64,000 nucleotides of DNA from the NCBI GenBank assembly GCA_003260075.1, contig QLIY01000212.1:129719-193718 (forward strand). The letters run 5' to 3'. How positions within the stretch are numbered: the stretch's first letter is position 1; each line of letters starts with the position of its first letter. This document shows positions 13,450 through 25,900 of the stretch, in pieces. This DNA comes from Phallusia mammillata. Taxonomy: Eukaryota > Chordata > Ascidiacea > Phlebobranchia > Ascidiidae. The position numbers and the translations under genes are program-made. The notes below the pieces were generated by a model. The model was not told the origin of the DNA. It ran no database searches and saw only the letters and a program-made list of their open reading frames with translations.

Positions 13450-13876
13450 CTTCTGGCGATGGGGACCTTGTTCTTTTCTGTGCACTGTCACCATCTGATT
13501 TAGGTGATTGCTTCTCACTTTGTGATGTGCTAGGTGACAAACGGCCAGTTGCATCTCCAGCACTGCATCCAGGTTCTGATGCAGTGTCTCCACTGGGCCT
13601 GTTGTCAGTTGCTGGTACATGTAGCAAAGCAGATGGGGCTTCCAAGGGTACTGGATCGCCCCAGTCAAATTTGCCAGGTAGTTTTGTATCACTTGCAATA
13701 TCATAGTTCCATTGCTCTCTAAAGCGTTCCCGTTCCCTTTGATGCATTTCATCCATTTCCCTGGCCAGGTGACTGTCGACATTTTGATCTCGACCAAACA
13801 GATTCTTTCTTGCTGATTTTGAACCTGGATAATTTTCTCTACCCCGACCTCTGTCCGGGGGTCTGTTATCAGTCAT
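13450..13876 (-). CDS. cyclin-dependent kinase inhibitor, Kip/Cip type (first exon)
   Basis: ATG at 13876 opens a frame of about 142 codons ending at a donor (GAAG|GTAAGC, 13450). Residues about 24-72 match the CDI domain that binds cyclin-CDK: ARKNLFG resembles the RNLFG cyclin-binding segment of p27, then a Glu/Arg-rich linker helix, then REQWNYD and GKFDW resemble the KWNFD and GKYEW CDK-binding motifs. The rest is Ser/Pro-rich and ends in QKRTRSPSPEG, a possible nuclear signal with Ser-Pro/Thr-Pro sites. Family knowledge: these proteins arrest cells by occupying cyclin-CDK complexes. In vertebrate p27 an intron lies after the CDI-containing exon, as here. The second exon was not identified; the frame could even continue into the exons at 4.9-6.9 kb. 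CpG-rich sequence at 14.8-15.1 kb may be the promoter. Confidence 0.8.
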
Positions 13877-15320
13877 TGTCTTGATTCATTTAATGTTTCA
13901 CAGAACAATTGATCAATTTCCAGCAATGCATTTCGTTGCCAAATTAGGCTACTACATCACTTCCATCTTACCCACAATGTTCAAAACTAAACCTGTGGCA
14001 TTATTTTGTTGTAACCTATTGAACTAAACAGAGGAAAAAAATACAGTAGTATAGGTACATGAATACAGTTGATACATACTCATACACAACTTTTAGATCC
14101 ATATTTGATACATCTGTCCTTAAATTATCACTGAAAACAGTTTTCCTGGGACTCATAAGGTTTTTTTACCAGTTAGACAAGCTTATGCACTTTTCAGGTG
14201 TATTTACAACACATGTTCTTACAGCATGCAGTCAACTAGATACTCAAAATTTGGAAACAACTGCTACGTTTTTAACCAAGTAATTTAGCCTGAAAACCTT
14301 CTTACTATTCACTGCGTTGCGGCACTAATACGTTCGTCGCTTGTAGTTTTCAGTTTCACACATTCACATTGAGAATAGTAAGTAAACAAAATGGCAGATT
14401 TACTGCTGTTTAACCGTTACTTTCACCTATTCATAGGTGGTTTCATGTTAATACTCCGCATTTAGTGCACAACACGCATCTCCTATACAGAATTGAACAT
14501 ATGGTATACAGATAACAGCAATTTTCGCGCTAATTTAACGTCAATCTAACTGTTCATTCGTTCCACCTCCTGCCCTCATTTTCAATCTGATTTTTTGTTC
14601 TAAAGTTACTAAACTAATCAATAATTTGAAAAGCTTTAAATAACAATTACTGTCATTAAATGATTACGAATGTTCCGCTGACATTTTAAAAAAGAAGTGA
14701 AGGTCAAAGCAAAAGCGCAAAAAACGAGGTTAATGGCAATACGACGAACAAAAACTGCAAAAAACTGATTGGTAACCAAGCACTTCGGCGGTTTTATTCT
14801 TAAGCCTGAAATTCGGCAATATTTGCTTCGTAATTTCAATCACTGTCTACGCTACTACCAGTGCGCTCACTAGCGTTGTTTGTCAGCGCGCATCCACGCA
14901 CAAACATCCACTACTTCGTGTTTCTCTTTGAAGAAACCAAAAGGGAGCCGCGCCGTTTCTCTTCGTTTCGTTTTGCGCAGATGCGGTTGTGATTTTTCAA
15001 GGCCTCTGATTGGTCAGTTCCGCGTCGCTGAGTTATCGCGCCCATTTGGAAATTATGGTAACCGGCTTCTAACAGCCCGGGCGGCGGTATTTTATTTTGA
15101 TATCTAGTTGTGGGTTTTGACTTTTTAATCGTTTTGCAAGCGCCTTGAAATTAATTTAATGAACCACAAGTCTACATACATGTTTTAAAACTGTAAATTT
15201 CCCACGAAAAAACACTGCACTGCTTGCAAGAGAGGTTTAAATATTATCCATCTTACATATACATATAGTTATAAAAATGCAAGTTGAACTGTCCTTGAAC
15301 AACCAAACATACTGACTGGT
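13877..15320. promoter_or_regulatory. upstream region of the CDK inhibitor
   Basis: No exon is recognisable. The part around 14880-15110 has raised CpG content and lies between the CDK inhibitor start and the end of the Pumilio transcript, so it is the likely promoter. Position and composition are seen; function is inferred. The plus-strand open frame here has no similarity I recognise. Confidence 0.3.
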
Positions 15321-17070
15321 TTTATTTGTTGTAAAATTTCTACGCTTTCAAAACATTGGTGATAATAATAATAAAAGTTGAACAAACTAAAAACACAAGG
15401 AAAGGGCACATATGTACAACAGTAAACCAGAGACCAAGCCTTTATGAAAGATGAAATGCTAAAAGTTAAGTTGCTAAAATTACAATTTCAGGTCTCACCA
15501 TTAAATTGTTTTTTTAATCGATTAATTGTCTGAATTTACATTTTTAGAGGTTGCTTCTTAGCTGTTTAAGGTTTTAGCATTGTTGTTGAATGTTTTGGTG
15601 ATACAATTTGCATGAGCATTATACAATCTGCTTTGCGATAAAACAAACTGCCTAATATGTAAAACTAAAATCCAAAAGGCAGTTCAGAAATTAAAAGCAA
15701 TAATAAATGATTCAATTATGTACAAACAGATGGACGGAAACCAAGGTATTACTGTTTCTTTCCGCCACCTTTACATTAATAAGCCAAATTCAGTGCAAGG
15801 ATTTAAGTTCAGTTCCAGCAAAACCATGGCACACCACTTAGAAAACCCAAAACTGTACGAAAGTTTCAAGGATATTTTACACAATGGTAAATGGAGCACA
15901 GAAAAAAATGTACTGAAAACTTGAAAAAGAAACAAATGCGGGTATGACTGTAAACTGTAGGTGATGAGGGAATGTGGATGGAAAAGTTGTTTATACAGGA
16001 AGAAAACAAACAAGTAGAAAGAATTGAGTTTAAGTCCAATGTCTATGCACAAGAAAATATACATTTTGTACACAAGCGGTGGAGGTTCAAACAGGGATTA
16101 ATTAGTGTTACTAGTGACAACGAGTCTACCATGAATTGCTTTTTCCCACAATACACACACTTTCATGGGATTCTATATAAATCTACATGAACCAACCGCT
16201 TTAAATGTCCAACAACATCCGTACAAACTATTTATGTACATCGACTAGCTAGCTTACATCTAAGAATGTAACGTTGCAACGCGTAGAAAAAAGTTTGACC
16301 AAAAAATATCATTTGTCTGTAATGTACAATTTTTACAAGGGGGAAAAGAAAAGATAAACAATATTAAAGGAAATAAAAACTTACTGCTTCAAAAATTACT
16401 TATTAGGACAAACTAACCTAGATTTGTCAGGGTACTTTCTATTACCAGCATACAAGGAATTGCTTCAACCTTTCAATAACCAATGCCAGGTATTTAGCCC
16501 GAGAGTAAGAAACAAATCGACATATTGTACCGTAGTTATATGTGCCAAGTTTTAATAAATCTAGAAATTTAATCGTGCAATTATAAGCCGGCACATAACA
16601 ATTGCCAAATAATTAGCATGATTCTCAATTAAAGGCTTGTTAAACTGCTGTGTTTTTTCGCACATTTAAAAGCCAACATAGGTGGGACACAGGCAATTAT
16701 CCTATACTTTTGGCAGTTGGTACACACTGTACTCTCTCTTGTAACCTTCCTCGCAACCACTATACAAAATGGTTATTTACAAACGTTACTCCCAATGGTA
16801 CTCCATAGAGAGGCAGCAATCTTAAAAACCTTTCGTACAAGGAATATTTACATATTCTTACACAATGTTCATTTGTTTTCTGTAGCATGCCTGTAAGCTT
16901 AATAATCGCATGCACTTGTTTTGAGGGAATATAACTGACTTTTCGTCACTGAGCTAAGCAAAAAAAGTTTCAACAACAAAACAAACAAGAATAAAATGAA
17001 GTCTATGTACAGTTATGTACAAAACTCAACCAAGTCAGAACAAAAAGTTTTGAGGGATACTGTTTACATC
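15321..17070 (-). promoter_or_regulatory. Pumilio 3'UTR with a cluster of Pumilio response elements
   Basis: Downstream of the Pumilio stop codon no further exon is seen until a minus-strand AATAAA at 15326-15321. Within this stretch the minus strand has seven exact UGUANAUA sites: UGUACAUA at 17021-17014, 17011-17004, 16240-16233, 15724-15717 and 15418-15411, and UGUAAAUA at 16852-16845 and 16781-16774. The 3' end is inferred from the poly(A) signal; the sites are read directly. They suggest that Pumilio binds its own messenger. Confidence 0.65.
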
Positions 17071-19888
17071 TTATCCTTGTTCTGGATTCTCAAGAACCCA
17101 ATTCGCTGTAGCAATCTGGGAGCCAGTAAGCTCAGCAGAGGAGGTGCCAGCGAGGCCACCGGATGGCGCTGCAGACTTGAGGAAGAACTTCTCAAGCTTG
17201 GTAATGATGTGCTTCCCGTAAGTGAATTTTTTCAGGGCCATCATATGAGGACGAATTTTCAAGATAAGCAACTAAAAAAAGATCAAAAGCATCAGAAATT
17301 TGTACATAAATGCATGCTGAATAGGGATGGGGCGAGCTGAGCCGAGCCTGAGTACTCGCTGTTGTTGATGCTCAGTGCTCGGCCGAGCAGTTGCACAAAC
17401 TGACCAGAGCATTAAAAATGCATGTTCATGCCCTGCTAACATACGAAACTAGTGTTCGAAAGGGTATCCAAAACAAAACTGACTTTTTTTGAGCAGTAAA
17501 CGTCGGAAAAACACGTATTCTGGGGACTGTACAGCGCAATACACCGCTGTGACAAAAGGGACTTTTTTGAAAGCTACAAAACTCATGTGGAATCAGGAAT
17601 GTTTGTGCATTAACGTAAGATGCTCAGTGCATGGCCAAACAGAACATTTGATGTTTGGCCCATCCCTAATGCTGAATATCTTATATCCATAAAAAACATG
17701 GAAGGACTAAATCTATTTAAAAGTTTAACCAATTTTTCAACCAAAACAAGAAATTATACACCTTTTATGCTTTACTTAAAAGGGAAATGCTTTGAAACTT
17801 ATTTTTAGCACAACGAAATTATAGCTCTGTGCATACATTTGGTGAAGAATAGTAAAAACAAACTTTACAAAAAAAAAACATGTACAAACAGTGTAGTTGT
17901 TGCATAGATTACAAATTATATCGCCAAAATATTGTTAAATGTTGGACATGAAAAAATACCTTCTTTTGGGGTGGTTCTGCAACGTCAAGCATTTTCTGTA
18001 CCACATAGTTTGCATATTGGTCCTTCATCATAATAAAAAGTGCATCTGGTTCTTGACAAACCTCCTCAATCAACCAAGCCCGATTCTGTGCTGATGAATG
18101 ACTCACACATTTCTCAATTACATTGCTAGAAACAAACAAAAGATTTATTGTGCATATAACAAGAATGTGAATGCCACAATGTTTCTCTGTGGATGACAAT
18201 TTCGTTAGCCCTCAAATAATTTTATGCTGTGATTTTTCGATGTTTGCCAAACAAAGTCCGACTTTCACTGGCATAAATATGTACCAATTTCCCTCGCTTG
18301 TCTATTTTAAAGTATTTTTCTACCTTAACACCTTAAAAAAACACTGGTTACATGTAACGTAGACAGGTGATGATAGTTTCACAATGCACTTTAAGCGCAA
18401 CATGTGCAATCCTCTTTCACCGAATTGAGGTTTACACAGTTGCACTTTAAGCACAAACGAAAATCTCAAGTCAGGATACATTATAACCAGCTAAAAAAAA
18501 ATTTCAAATCCAATTCATCAACAACCAACATCATATTTATTTGTCTTTAGGCTAGATCAGCGCTTCCCAACCAGTGGGCCGTACTTTCTGGTGGGCCGCA
18601 AAGATTTTCAAACTATTACCATACCAATATAGTAGTTTAAAACAGTTGCACAGTTCGTAAGAACGTACTTTCAAGTTAAACTATATTTCTCTAAATTATA
18701 ATATTACTCACTATGAAAGCCGCATAAGATTTCACGTTGAATAAAGCTTTATCACACAAACAAACTGCAATTGTTACGTCACAACTGTACCTAAACTGCA
18801 ATTGTCGCATCACAACACTACTTGTATAAGTAACTATAACGAAATCGAAGACACGAAACAGTCTTAACACTGACACACAAAATGCAGCATTGTGTGTGAG
18901 CTTGTCTCCCATTTAACTCCGACTTGATCTCATCAAATCAGCAAGCTCAGGCTTTCCATTAAAAGCTTGTTACTATTTTTCTTTCTTAATTTTAGCTCTT
19001 TTTGCATTGTGGTTTTGTCACAATATTAAGTGGTGGTCCCCCTCCCAAATTTTTTTTAAGTGGGCCGTGAGCAGGAAAAGGTTGGTAAGCACTGGGCTCT
19101 GAGGTAACTCACACTTGAAAAAAAATCAAAAAAATCAAACAGCTTACCTGGCAAACTTGTGCTGACTCAGAGCTGATATCTTTCCTCGAAGTTCGTTGAC
19201 AATTTGGCTTTTGTTCTCAGGCTTGCCATGTTCAAGAATATGTTGAATAACATAATTCCCGTATTGGTCTTTCACAAGTATTTCACTGTGCTAAGAAGAA
19301 TAAAAAAACATAATTACTTTAAAGCAAGCATTCTGCAATGTCACAAACAACAGGTGTGGTAAATGTGCTTCAGAACCAATATACATCACAGTTATGTATC
19401 AGGAGTATCCATTGGTGAAATGACATCATTTGCACATTTGTTATCACATGGTACAAAGCAGTAGGGATGAGCCGGAGCCGAGCCAGAACCCGAGTACTCG
19501 GTACCGACCATCGCTGTTTTTAATGCTCGGTGCTCGGCTGAGCAGTTGCAAAAACTGACCCGAGCGTTAAATTTGCATATTCATGCCCTGCTAACATACG
19601 AAACTAGCGTTCTAAAGGGTGTCTATGAACAAAAACGAATGATTTTTCAAATGCATTAGATAGTGGAAAAACGCGTACTTAAAAGGGCCTGTACAGCTTA
19701 ATAAAACACCGCCGGTGACGTAAGAGACCTTGTAGAGCTAAAACGTAGAAAGGGGATATTTTTTGTGACGTCATAATGCAACGAGCATTTAAGTGAGATG
19801 CTCGGTGCTCGACCAAACAGAACACTTGCAATTTTGGCACATCCCTACAAAGCAGTGGTTCCCAACCAGGGGGGGATTCCCCACTAGG

Positions 19889-19968
<80 letters not shown>

Positions 19969-22900
19969 GTGAGATGCTCGGTGCTCGACCAAACAGAACA
20001 CTTGCAATTTTGGCCCATCCCTACAAAGCAGTGGTTCCCAACCAGAGGGGGATTCCCCACTAGGAGGGAATTTTGTAATTGATAGGGGGGAATTTGTGTC
20101 ACAATATTAATCTTTTACTGGTTGTCTGTGCTATGTGTTATTGCTGCATTTGCCATATATGAGCTGAGAAAAAGAAAGTTCTCGAATAATCGATTTAAGG
20201 CAGCAATGCAATGGGGAATAAGATTTGAATATCGACTAAAAGGGTGCACAGGACAAAAAAGGTTGGGAACCACTGGTATAAGATCAATGTGGTAGGTGTG
20301 AGTAGGCACCTGGGTCTGTCTTTAACGCTTCGGACACTTGGTTATCAGTACAAAACAATCTGATACAGGCTGCCCAGTAATGTGTTACCTCATGTTAGAA
20401 CATACATACTGGACCGGTCCTTAACAATACATCATGAACAATACAATAAATTCTTGCAACAAAATAACATCCATGTTTTCAACCAAAAAAGGGTCACAGT
20501 AATTGAGGACTACTAAAAATTTTGCCAAACCCTGATTTAGAGTGGTACATGTGACCAATAGATTATTCTTTGTATGGGCCTAAGTTAACTACATAGGAAT
20601 TGATCTTTTTTACCTGGTGCAGTTCTTCTAGTATTGGTGTTGTCTGCTCCTCAACGCAATGTTCTAGTATCCTTTGCACAACTCGGCAACCGTAAGTGTG
20701 AGAAGACAAGCCAACAACCTTAAGTAAATTGGACTATGTTAAATGCGAACCGAAAAGTGTTTTAAATCTTTCCAAATGAAGTCAAAAAATGTCAAAAGCA
20801 TGGCCAAGTATAAGATGCAGTCTTTAAACTTCTGTTTTGTTCACTGACATTATGGAATCACCTTTACAGACATTATTAGTGATGGCCCTGATGGGACGAT
20901 ACCAGGTTTTGAAGCGAGTACCGATACCGAGTACAAGTACCACATGTATATCCGAGTACCGAAGTTACCTAAGGCGGAACTTTTTTCCACTTTTGTGCTG
21001 TCTGAAGCAAATATTGGCACGAAGTTGCCTGTATTCTTATGGTGTAAATCGCCCTTCGGTACTCGCATGTTGGTATCGAAAACTGAGACAAAATATTTTG
21101 ATACCGAGTACTAGTATCGATACCACTGAAATCGTTCTATACCATCGATACCGAGTACCAGGTACTAGTCCCATCACTAGACATTAGGGAACCATCTAAC
21201 ACACTTTTTTCAATATTTTGCAACCCCGACAACTTTAACATGGTCTTTGGTGCTAAGGTTAGAAAACTTAAGGCTTAAATCTTATGCAGGTTGCCAATAA
21301 CCAACCTGCACATATCCAAATATATATGTCCATACCTGGCCTTTAAATCCGTCGACAATGAACTGCAAATGTGCTGGAGGAACACACTCAATGCACTTCT
21401 GTACAACATGGTTGCCATTCTGATCTTTCACACATTTTAGCAGATGGCCGTTCAACTCCTTGACAATCTCAACCTGTAGTGAATTGATGCTTGATAAAAT
21501 CACTGTTTAAATCATTCAAAAACAATTTGCAAATGTGGTAATTAGTGTACATCAGAACCAAGTTACATCACTATGTAATTCAGGAGTATCCATTGGTTAA
21601 GTGACATCATTTGTACACAAAACATATATATGTGTGTAATAGGTTGGACTGGGCAAGGTACATAACTAAACATTATGCTTCAAGCTCTTTACTAGTACTA
21701 AAAGTACCACTGTCATAAAAAATCACTTTCACTTTATTGTGTTTACCTGTTGAAACTCACAGTAAGGTTAATAGCTTGAAAATCTCAGTTTTGTGACATG
21801 AAAGAGCACTGCACAATAGCCCTTTGTTACAACACTAACATCATGCATGCTTATGACATATTTTTAGGTAAATGTGAAATACTGAATATAATTCAATATT
21901 GATGTAACAAAAGTAAGTACAAAAATCTAAAGGTCAGGCAAACAAAACAAAAATAATCCCCACAAAACTGTGAAAACCAAAACGTTGACAGCATTGTATG
22001 TTACCTGCTGTTCTTGTGGAATACACTCCAATGCTTTCTGTATAACTCTGCACCCATACATCTGCAGAGCAAGTGGCAGAACATGGCCGCGAATACGACT
22101 AGCTAAAGCCAACTTGTGTTCCTAGAAATAAACAAACCACATTAATATATAATCATTCCAAAAGTTCAACAAATACGCGATGCTGCAAGTCTCAGCAAAG
22201 TTTTTTAAACATGTGAAATTCATGTCAGACATTTTAAAACATCATAGACCATTCAAATGGGTGTTATTGACAATGCATGCAAGTGGAATTGATAACTTAC
22301 AGGAGAGCCAAATTCAAAAAACTTTTGGATCACATAGTTGCCAAAGACATCAGTCATAAGCTGGTATGCATTGCCAATAATCTCATTGAAAACCAGTTGT
22401 TTTTCTTGTGTAGTGGCACGCTCCAACTTCTGCTGGATAAACCTAAACAGATGTATAAAGAATAAATGTGTTATTGAAAGTCAGCTGCAATGACAAAAGG
22501 ATAAACTTGATCCTGGGTTCTTATAGCAATACTGCAGAACTCTGTTAAATTTTATTTTGCATTTAGGCAATTTCTAGTCAAAATAAGCTTTTATTTTTGC
22601 CCCAAAAAGCAGTTGAACTCTGGTATGTTGTACCAAAGTTGTAATGTCAACAAAATGTATTATACTTTGAGACAAGTAGACAACCATTATAAACCAACTC
22701 CTCAAAACTTTAAAATCCAGACCACAGATTCAGCCAAAGCCAAATATGGATAATGCTTTAAACAAATGTCAAACCCTAGACAATAATCAACCCCCCCCCC
22801 ACCATTATAAACCAACTCCTCAAAACTTTAAAATCCAGACCACAGATTTAGCCAAAGCCAAATATGGCTAATGCTGTAAACAAATGTCAAACCCTAGACA

Positions 22901-25900
22901 ATAATCACAGTTTTTGTTGTTACCTCGAACCATGTTGGTCTTGTGAAAATTCCACAATGTGATTGACGAGCTCATGTAACTGTGGGTTTGGAAGGCGATT
23001 GTTCCTAAAATCATCGAGTAGTTTGCTTCTGCCTTGTGACACCATCATGTCTTTTCCCGTGGGAGGCCTGTAACAAATCACAAAAAAGAAAATCAAATTT
23101 CTGTCAGTTATTGAATGCAATTTTGAATACAAATTATGTGTTTAAAAAAAGGTTCATGTTTTAGTTGCTTCACCTTATTCTAGTTGGTGGAAATAAGGAA
23201 CTGCCAGAGCTTCCAAAAACCTGTGAAACATAAGATCCGTTTCGATACTTCGCTTCGGCACCAGGAGCTGCAGAAAACATGCGATTGTTTCCACCTACAA
23301 GAAACAAAATATAGATTTCAACAACACCACTAGATACATTACAGCTATCATAAACCGTCCACCTGTACGACAAACTTTGAAATAACTGCAGGGAACTGAA
23401 CAAACTCACTATACAGTCGACTAAAACAAAGTAATTCACAATTTAACCACAAGAAGTTGATAGAGTAATATAAAGTCAATTTTATAGATTGTTGCAAGTA
23501 ACCATTAAACAGCAAAAAAATTTAAAGTTCTAGTTCCAAAATTGTTCTTGACATTTGGTACTAACTTTAAAAACATGCTTAGTCATGATTACCTAGCATC
23601 ATGTTGGTTGTTGGTGATGACATAGAAGGTGGCGGCGAGTTCATGTTGTGATGGCTGTGAGGCATCATGCCACCAAGCGGACCAGGCGATGGTGACATCA
23701 TGCCACCGCCACCTGGCGAGACACCCAGTGAACTGTAGAACTGCGACATGTTGGCGCTGTATTGTGACATGCTGCCTGGTGGATGTTTTGGGTAATCGGA
23801 AAAGGAATCGCGGCGCTGGGGAGTGGAGCTTGTACTGCCTATGCCTGAAAAAATTGACAATGTCGAATTGACACAAAGACCAATAGCAAAGACTTGTCAC
23901 TTCAATAGTTTAGGTATATAATGTGCTTCAGAACCAATATACATCACATATGTTTCAGGAGTATCCATTGGTAGAATAACATCATTCGCACATTTATTTT
24001 AAAGTCAAGTTACATAAGTTGCCTTTTTTTCATTTAAACCAGTGGTACGAAGGTACACGAAAGCTTACCAGGTAGTACTAAAAAAACTTTCTGTCATACC
24101 CAATGCAAGTCATACCAAGAATTGCAACTGATCCAACTAATTAGTCCTAGTTTTGGGCCAAAATTGTGTCGTTTACATTGTTTTGGGGTTGCTAACATTG
24201 CTGGTTTCAGAAATATACCAGCCTGGTTTAAGAATAAGGTCATATGCAGTAACAGAATAAGTCATCAGGTGGTATGCTATTAGTATAAGATGGAGAACCA
24301 CTAGTTTTAACCAACCAGAATCCAATGATTTTAAACCATTTCGACCACGGCACTTTAACAAGGATTTATACAACCCTGGGGATTTCTTGCAACACTTATA
24401 AAGGTTATGCAGGCTTATGGGCACTACAAGGTTTGTTGTAAGAATTTAAACAGCATTGACTTGCATGTACATTTGCTAAGGTTATGTTAATGAAATATGC
24501 CTATTTTGGGCGAAAAAAGCTCCAAAAATTGTCAAAACATGTCAAGGGTTCAGTGCTAGGATTAAGTTAAAGAGCAATGATTTAGATTGCATTTTGTAGA
24601 GTAAGGTATTTTGGTGCAAAAACACGAATTTTTTTTGGTGACCAATATACAGTTTATTTACCTGTAGCCAAACTACCAATGCCCAGACTGCTAATGTTGG
24701 TGGTGCTTCCAAAACCTCCAGTAGCAGGTTGTGCAGCTGCAGGATTAAAGCCTTGGCTCATTGGAACAGGGGTGCTACCTCCACTCACACTCTGCTGACT
24801 GCCATAAACAGCATTCGCTAAAAACAATTAAAAACACCACATAAATATTTAACAATTACTACCAGGCACCCGCAAAAGTACAACACTCTACCTATCTTTT
24901 GTGGAAAATTCATGAAGTATTAGACATGTTATGTGTGTGCTTTTTATTTCTGTTTTGTTGTTGTTCTTTCTTACTCTTTTTTTCTGTGTTGTACAATTTG
25001 TTTTTGACTTATCAAATTAAGGTCACCAAAATAGAAAGTGAATTGGCCACAAACATGACAACCTGATCGGAATGCTAAACAAATTCATAAATGTAGTATA
25101 TTGGAAAATCTTGTCCATATTTGTGTTTTAAAACTTATCATCAAGCATTTGAAAAAATATTATTGCTTTAAAGCTTGTTTTATTATTTGCTAACCAGAAC
25201 TCCAATAAAACAGTATTGTTATTAGATACAATTGTGGTAATCAAATTTATGTTTAGTAGGCATTTTGTACACTGGAACCAATATGTAGCAAGCGTTTTGT
25301 CAAATTTGATCAGAACTTTATTATCTGAATAATCTCATCAAGCAATTCAAACAGGAATTGATAGAAAAAAGTTTCCACAGTGAAAAGTACCTGGTACTTG
25401 TTGTTGTGCAGCTTGTGCTTGGCTGAATCTGTACATTGAACCATTGGCTCCAGCCAACTGTGGAGCCATAACTGTCAATACAAAACACAGGTTGCAACAA
25501 TAAACCTACTTTCAGATTCACTGAACATGACCATTGTGTTGCACGAACTGGAAGTGTTCTGTTTATCAGAGCATCCAATAATAGTCATAGTTTATGGTAG
25601 AGCTACTAACACCATAACGCAAATGACAACCAAAGTCGATTATGTTATATCTCCAAAAATGCTCACGGTTAGGGCTATTAGGGTCGGGGTAAGGTATTAG
25701 CACTTAAAATTCAACAAAACTAACCCAAAAAATTAGTTACTAATGTAAAAATTTTAAAAACTTATTTTCCAACCCAACCCATTTATAGCCGTTAAATAAA
25801 AATTCAGCTCTTTACACCCCCTTGTGAAAGCGAAGTTGAGATTCTCGTTATGGTGTTAGTAGCTCTACCATACTTTATGCCCCAAATCGCATCATAAAAC

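Noticed and set aside
23589..23900. Alternative frames over the Pumilio exon 23844-23593
   Set aside because: The frame that joins its neighbours in phase is the Gly/Met/Ser/Pro-rich one; the others are shadows.
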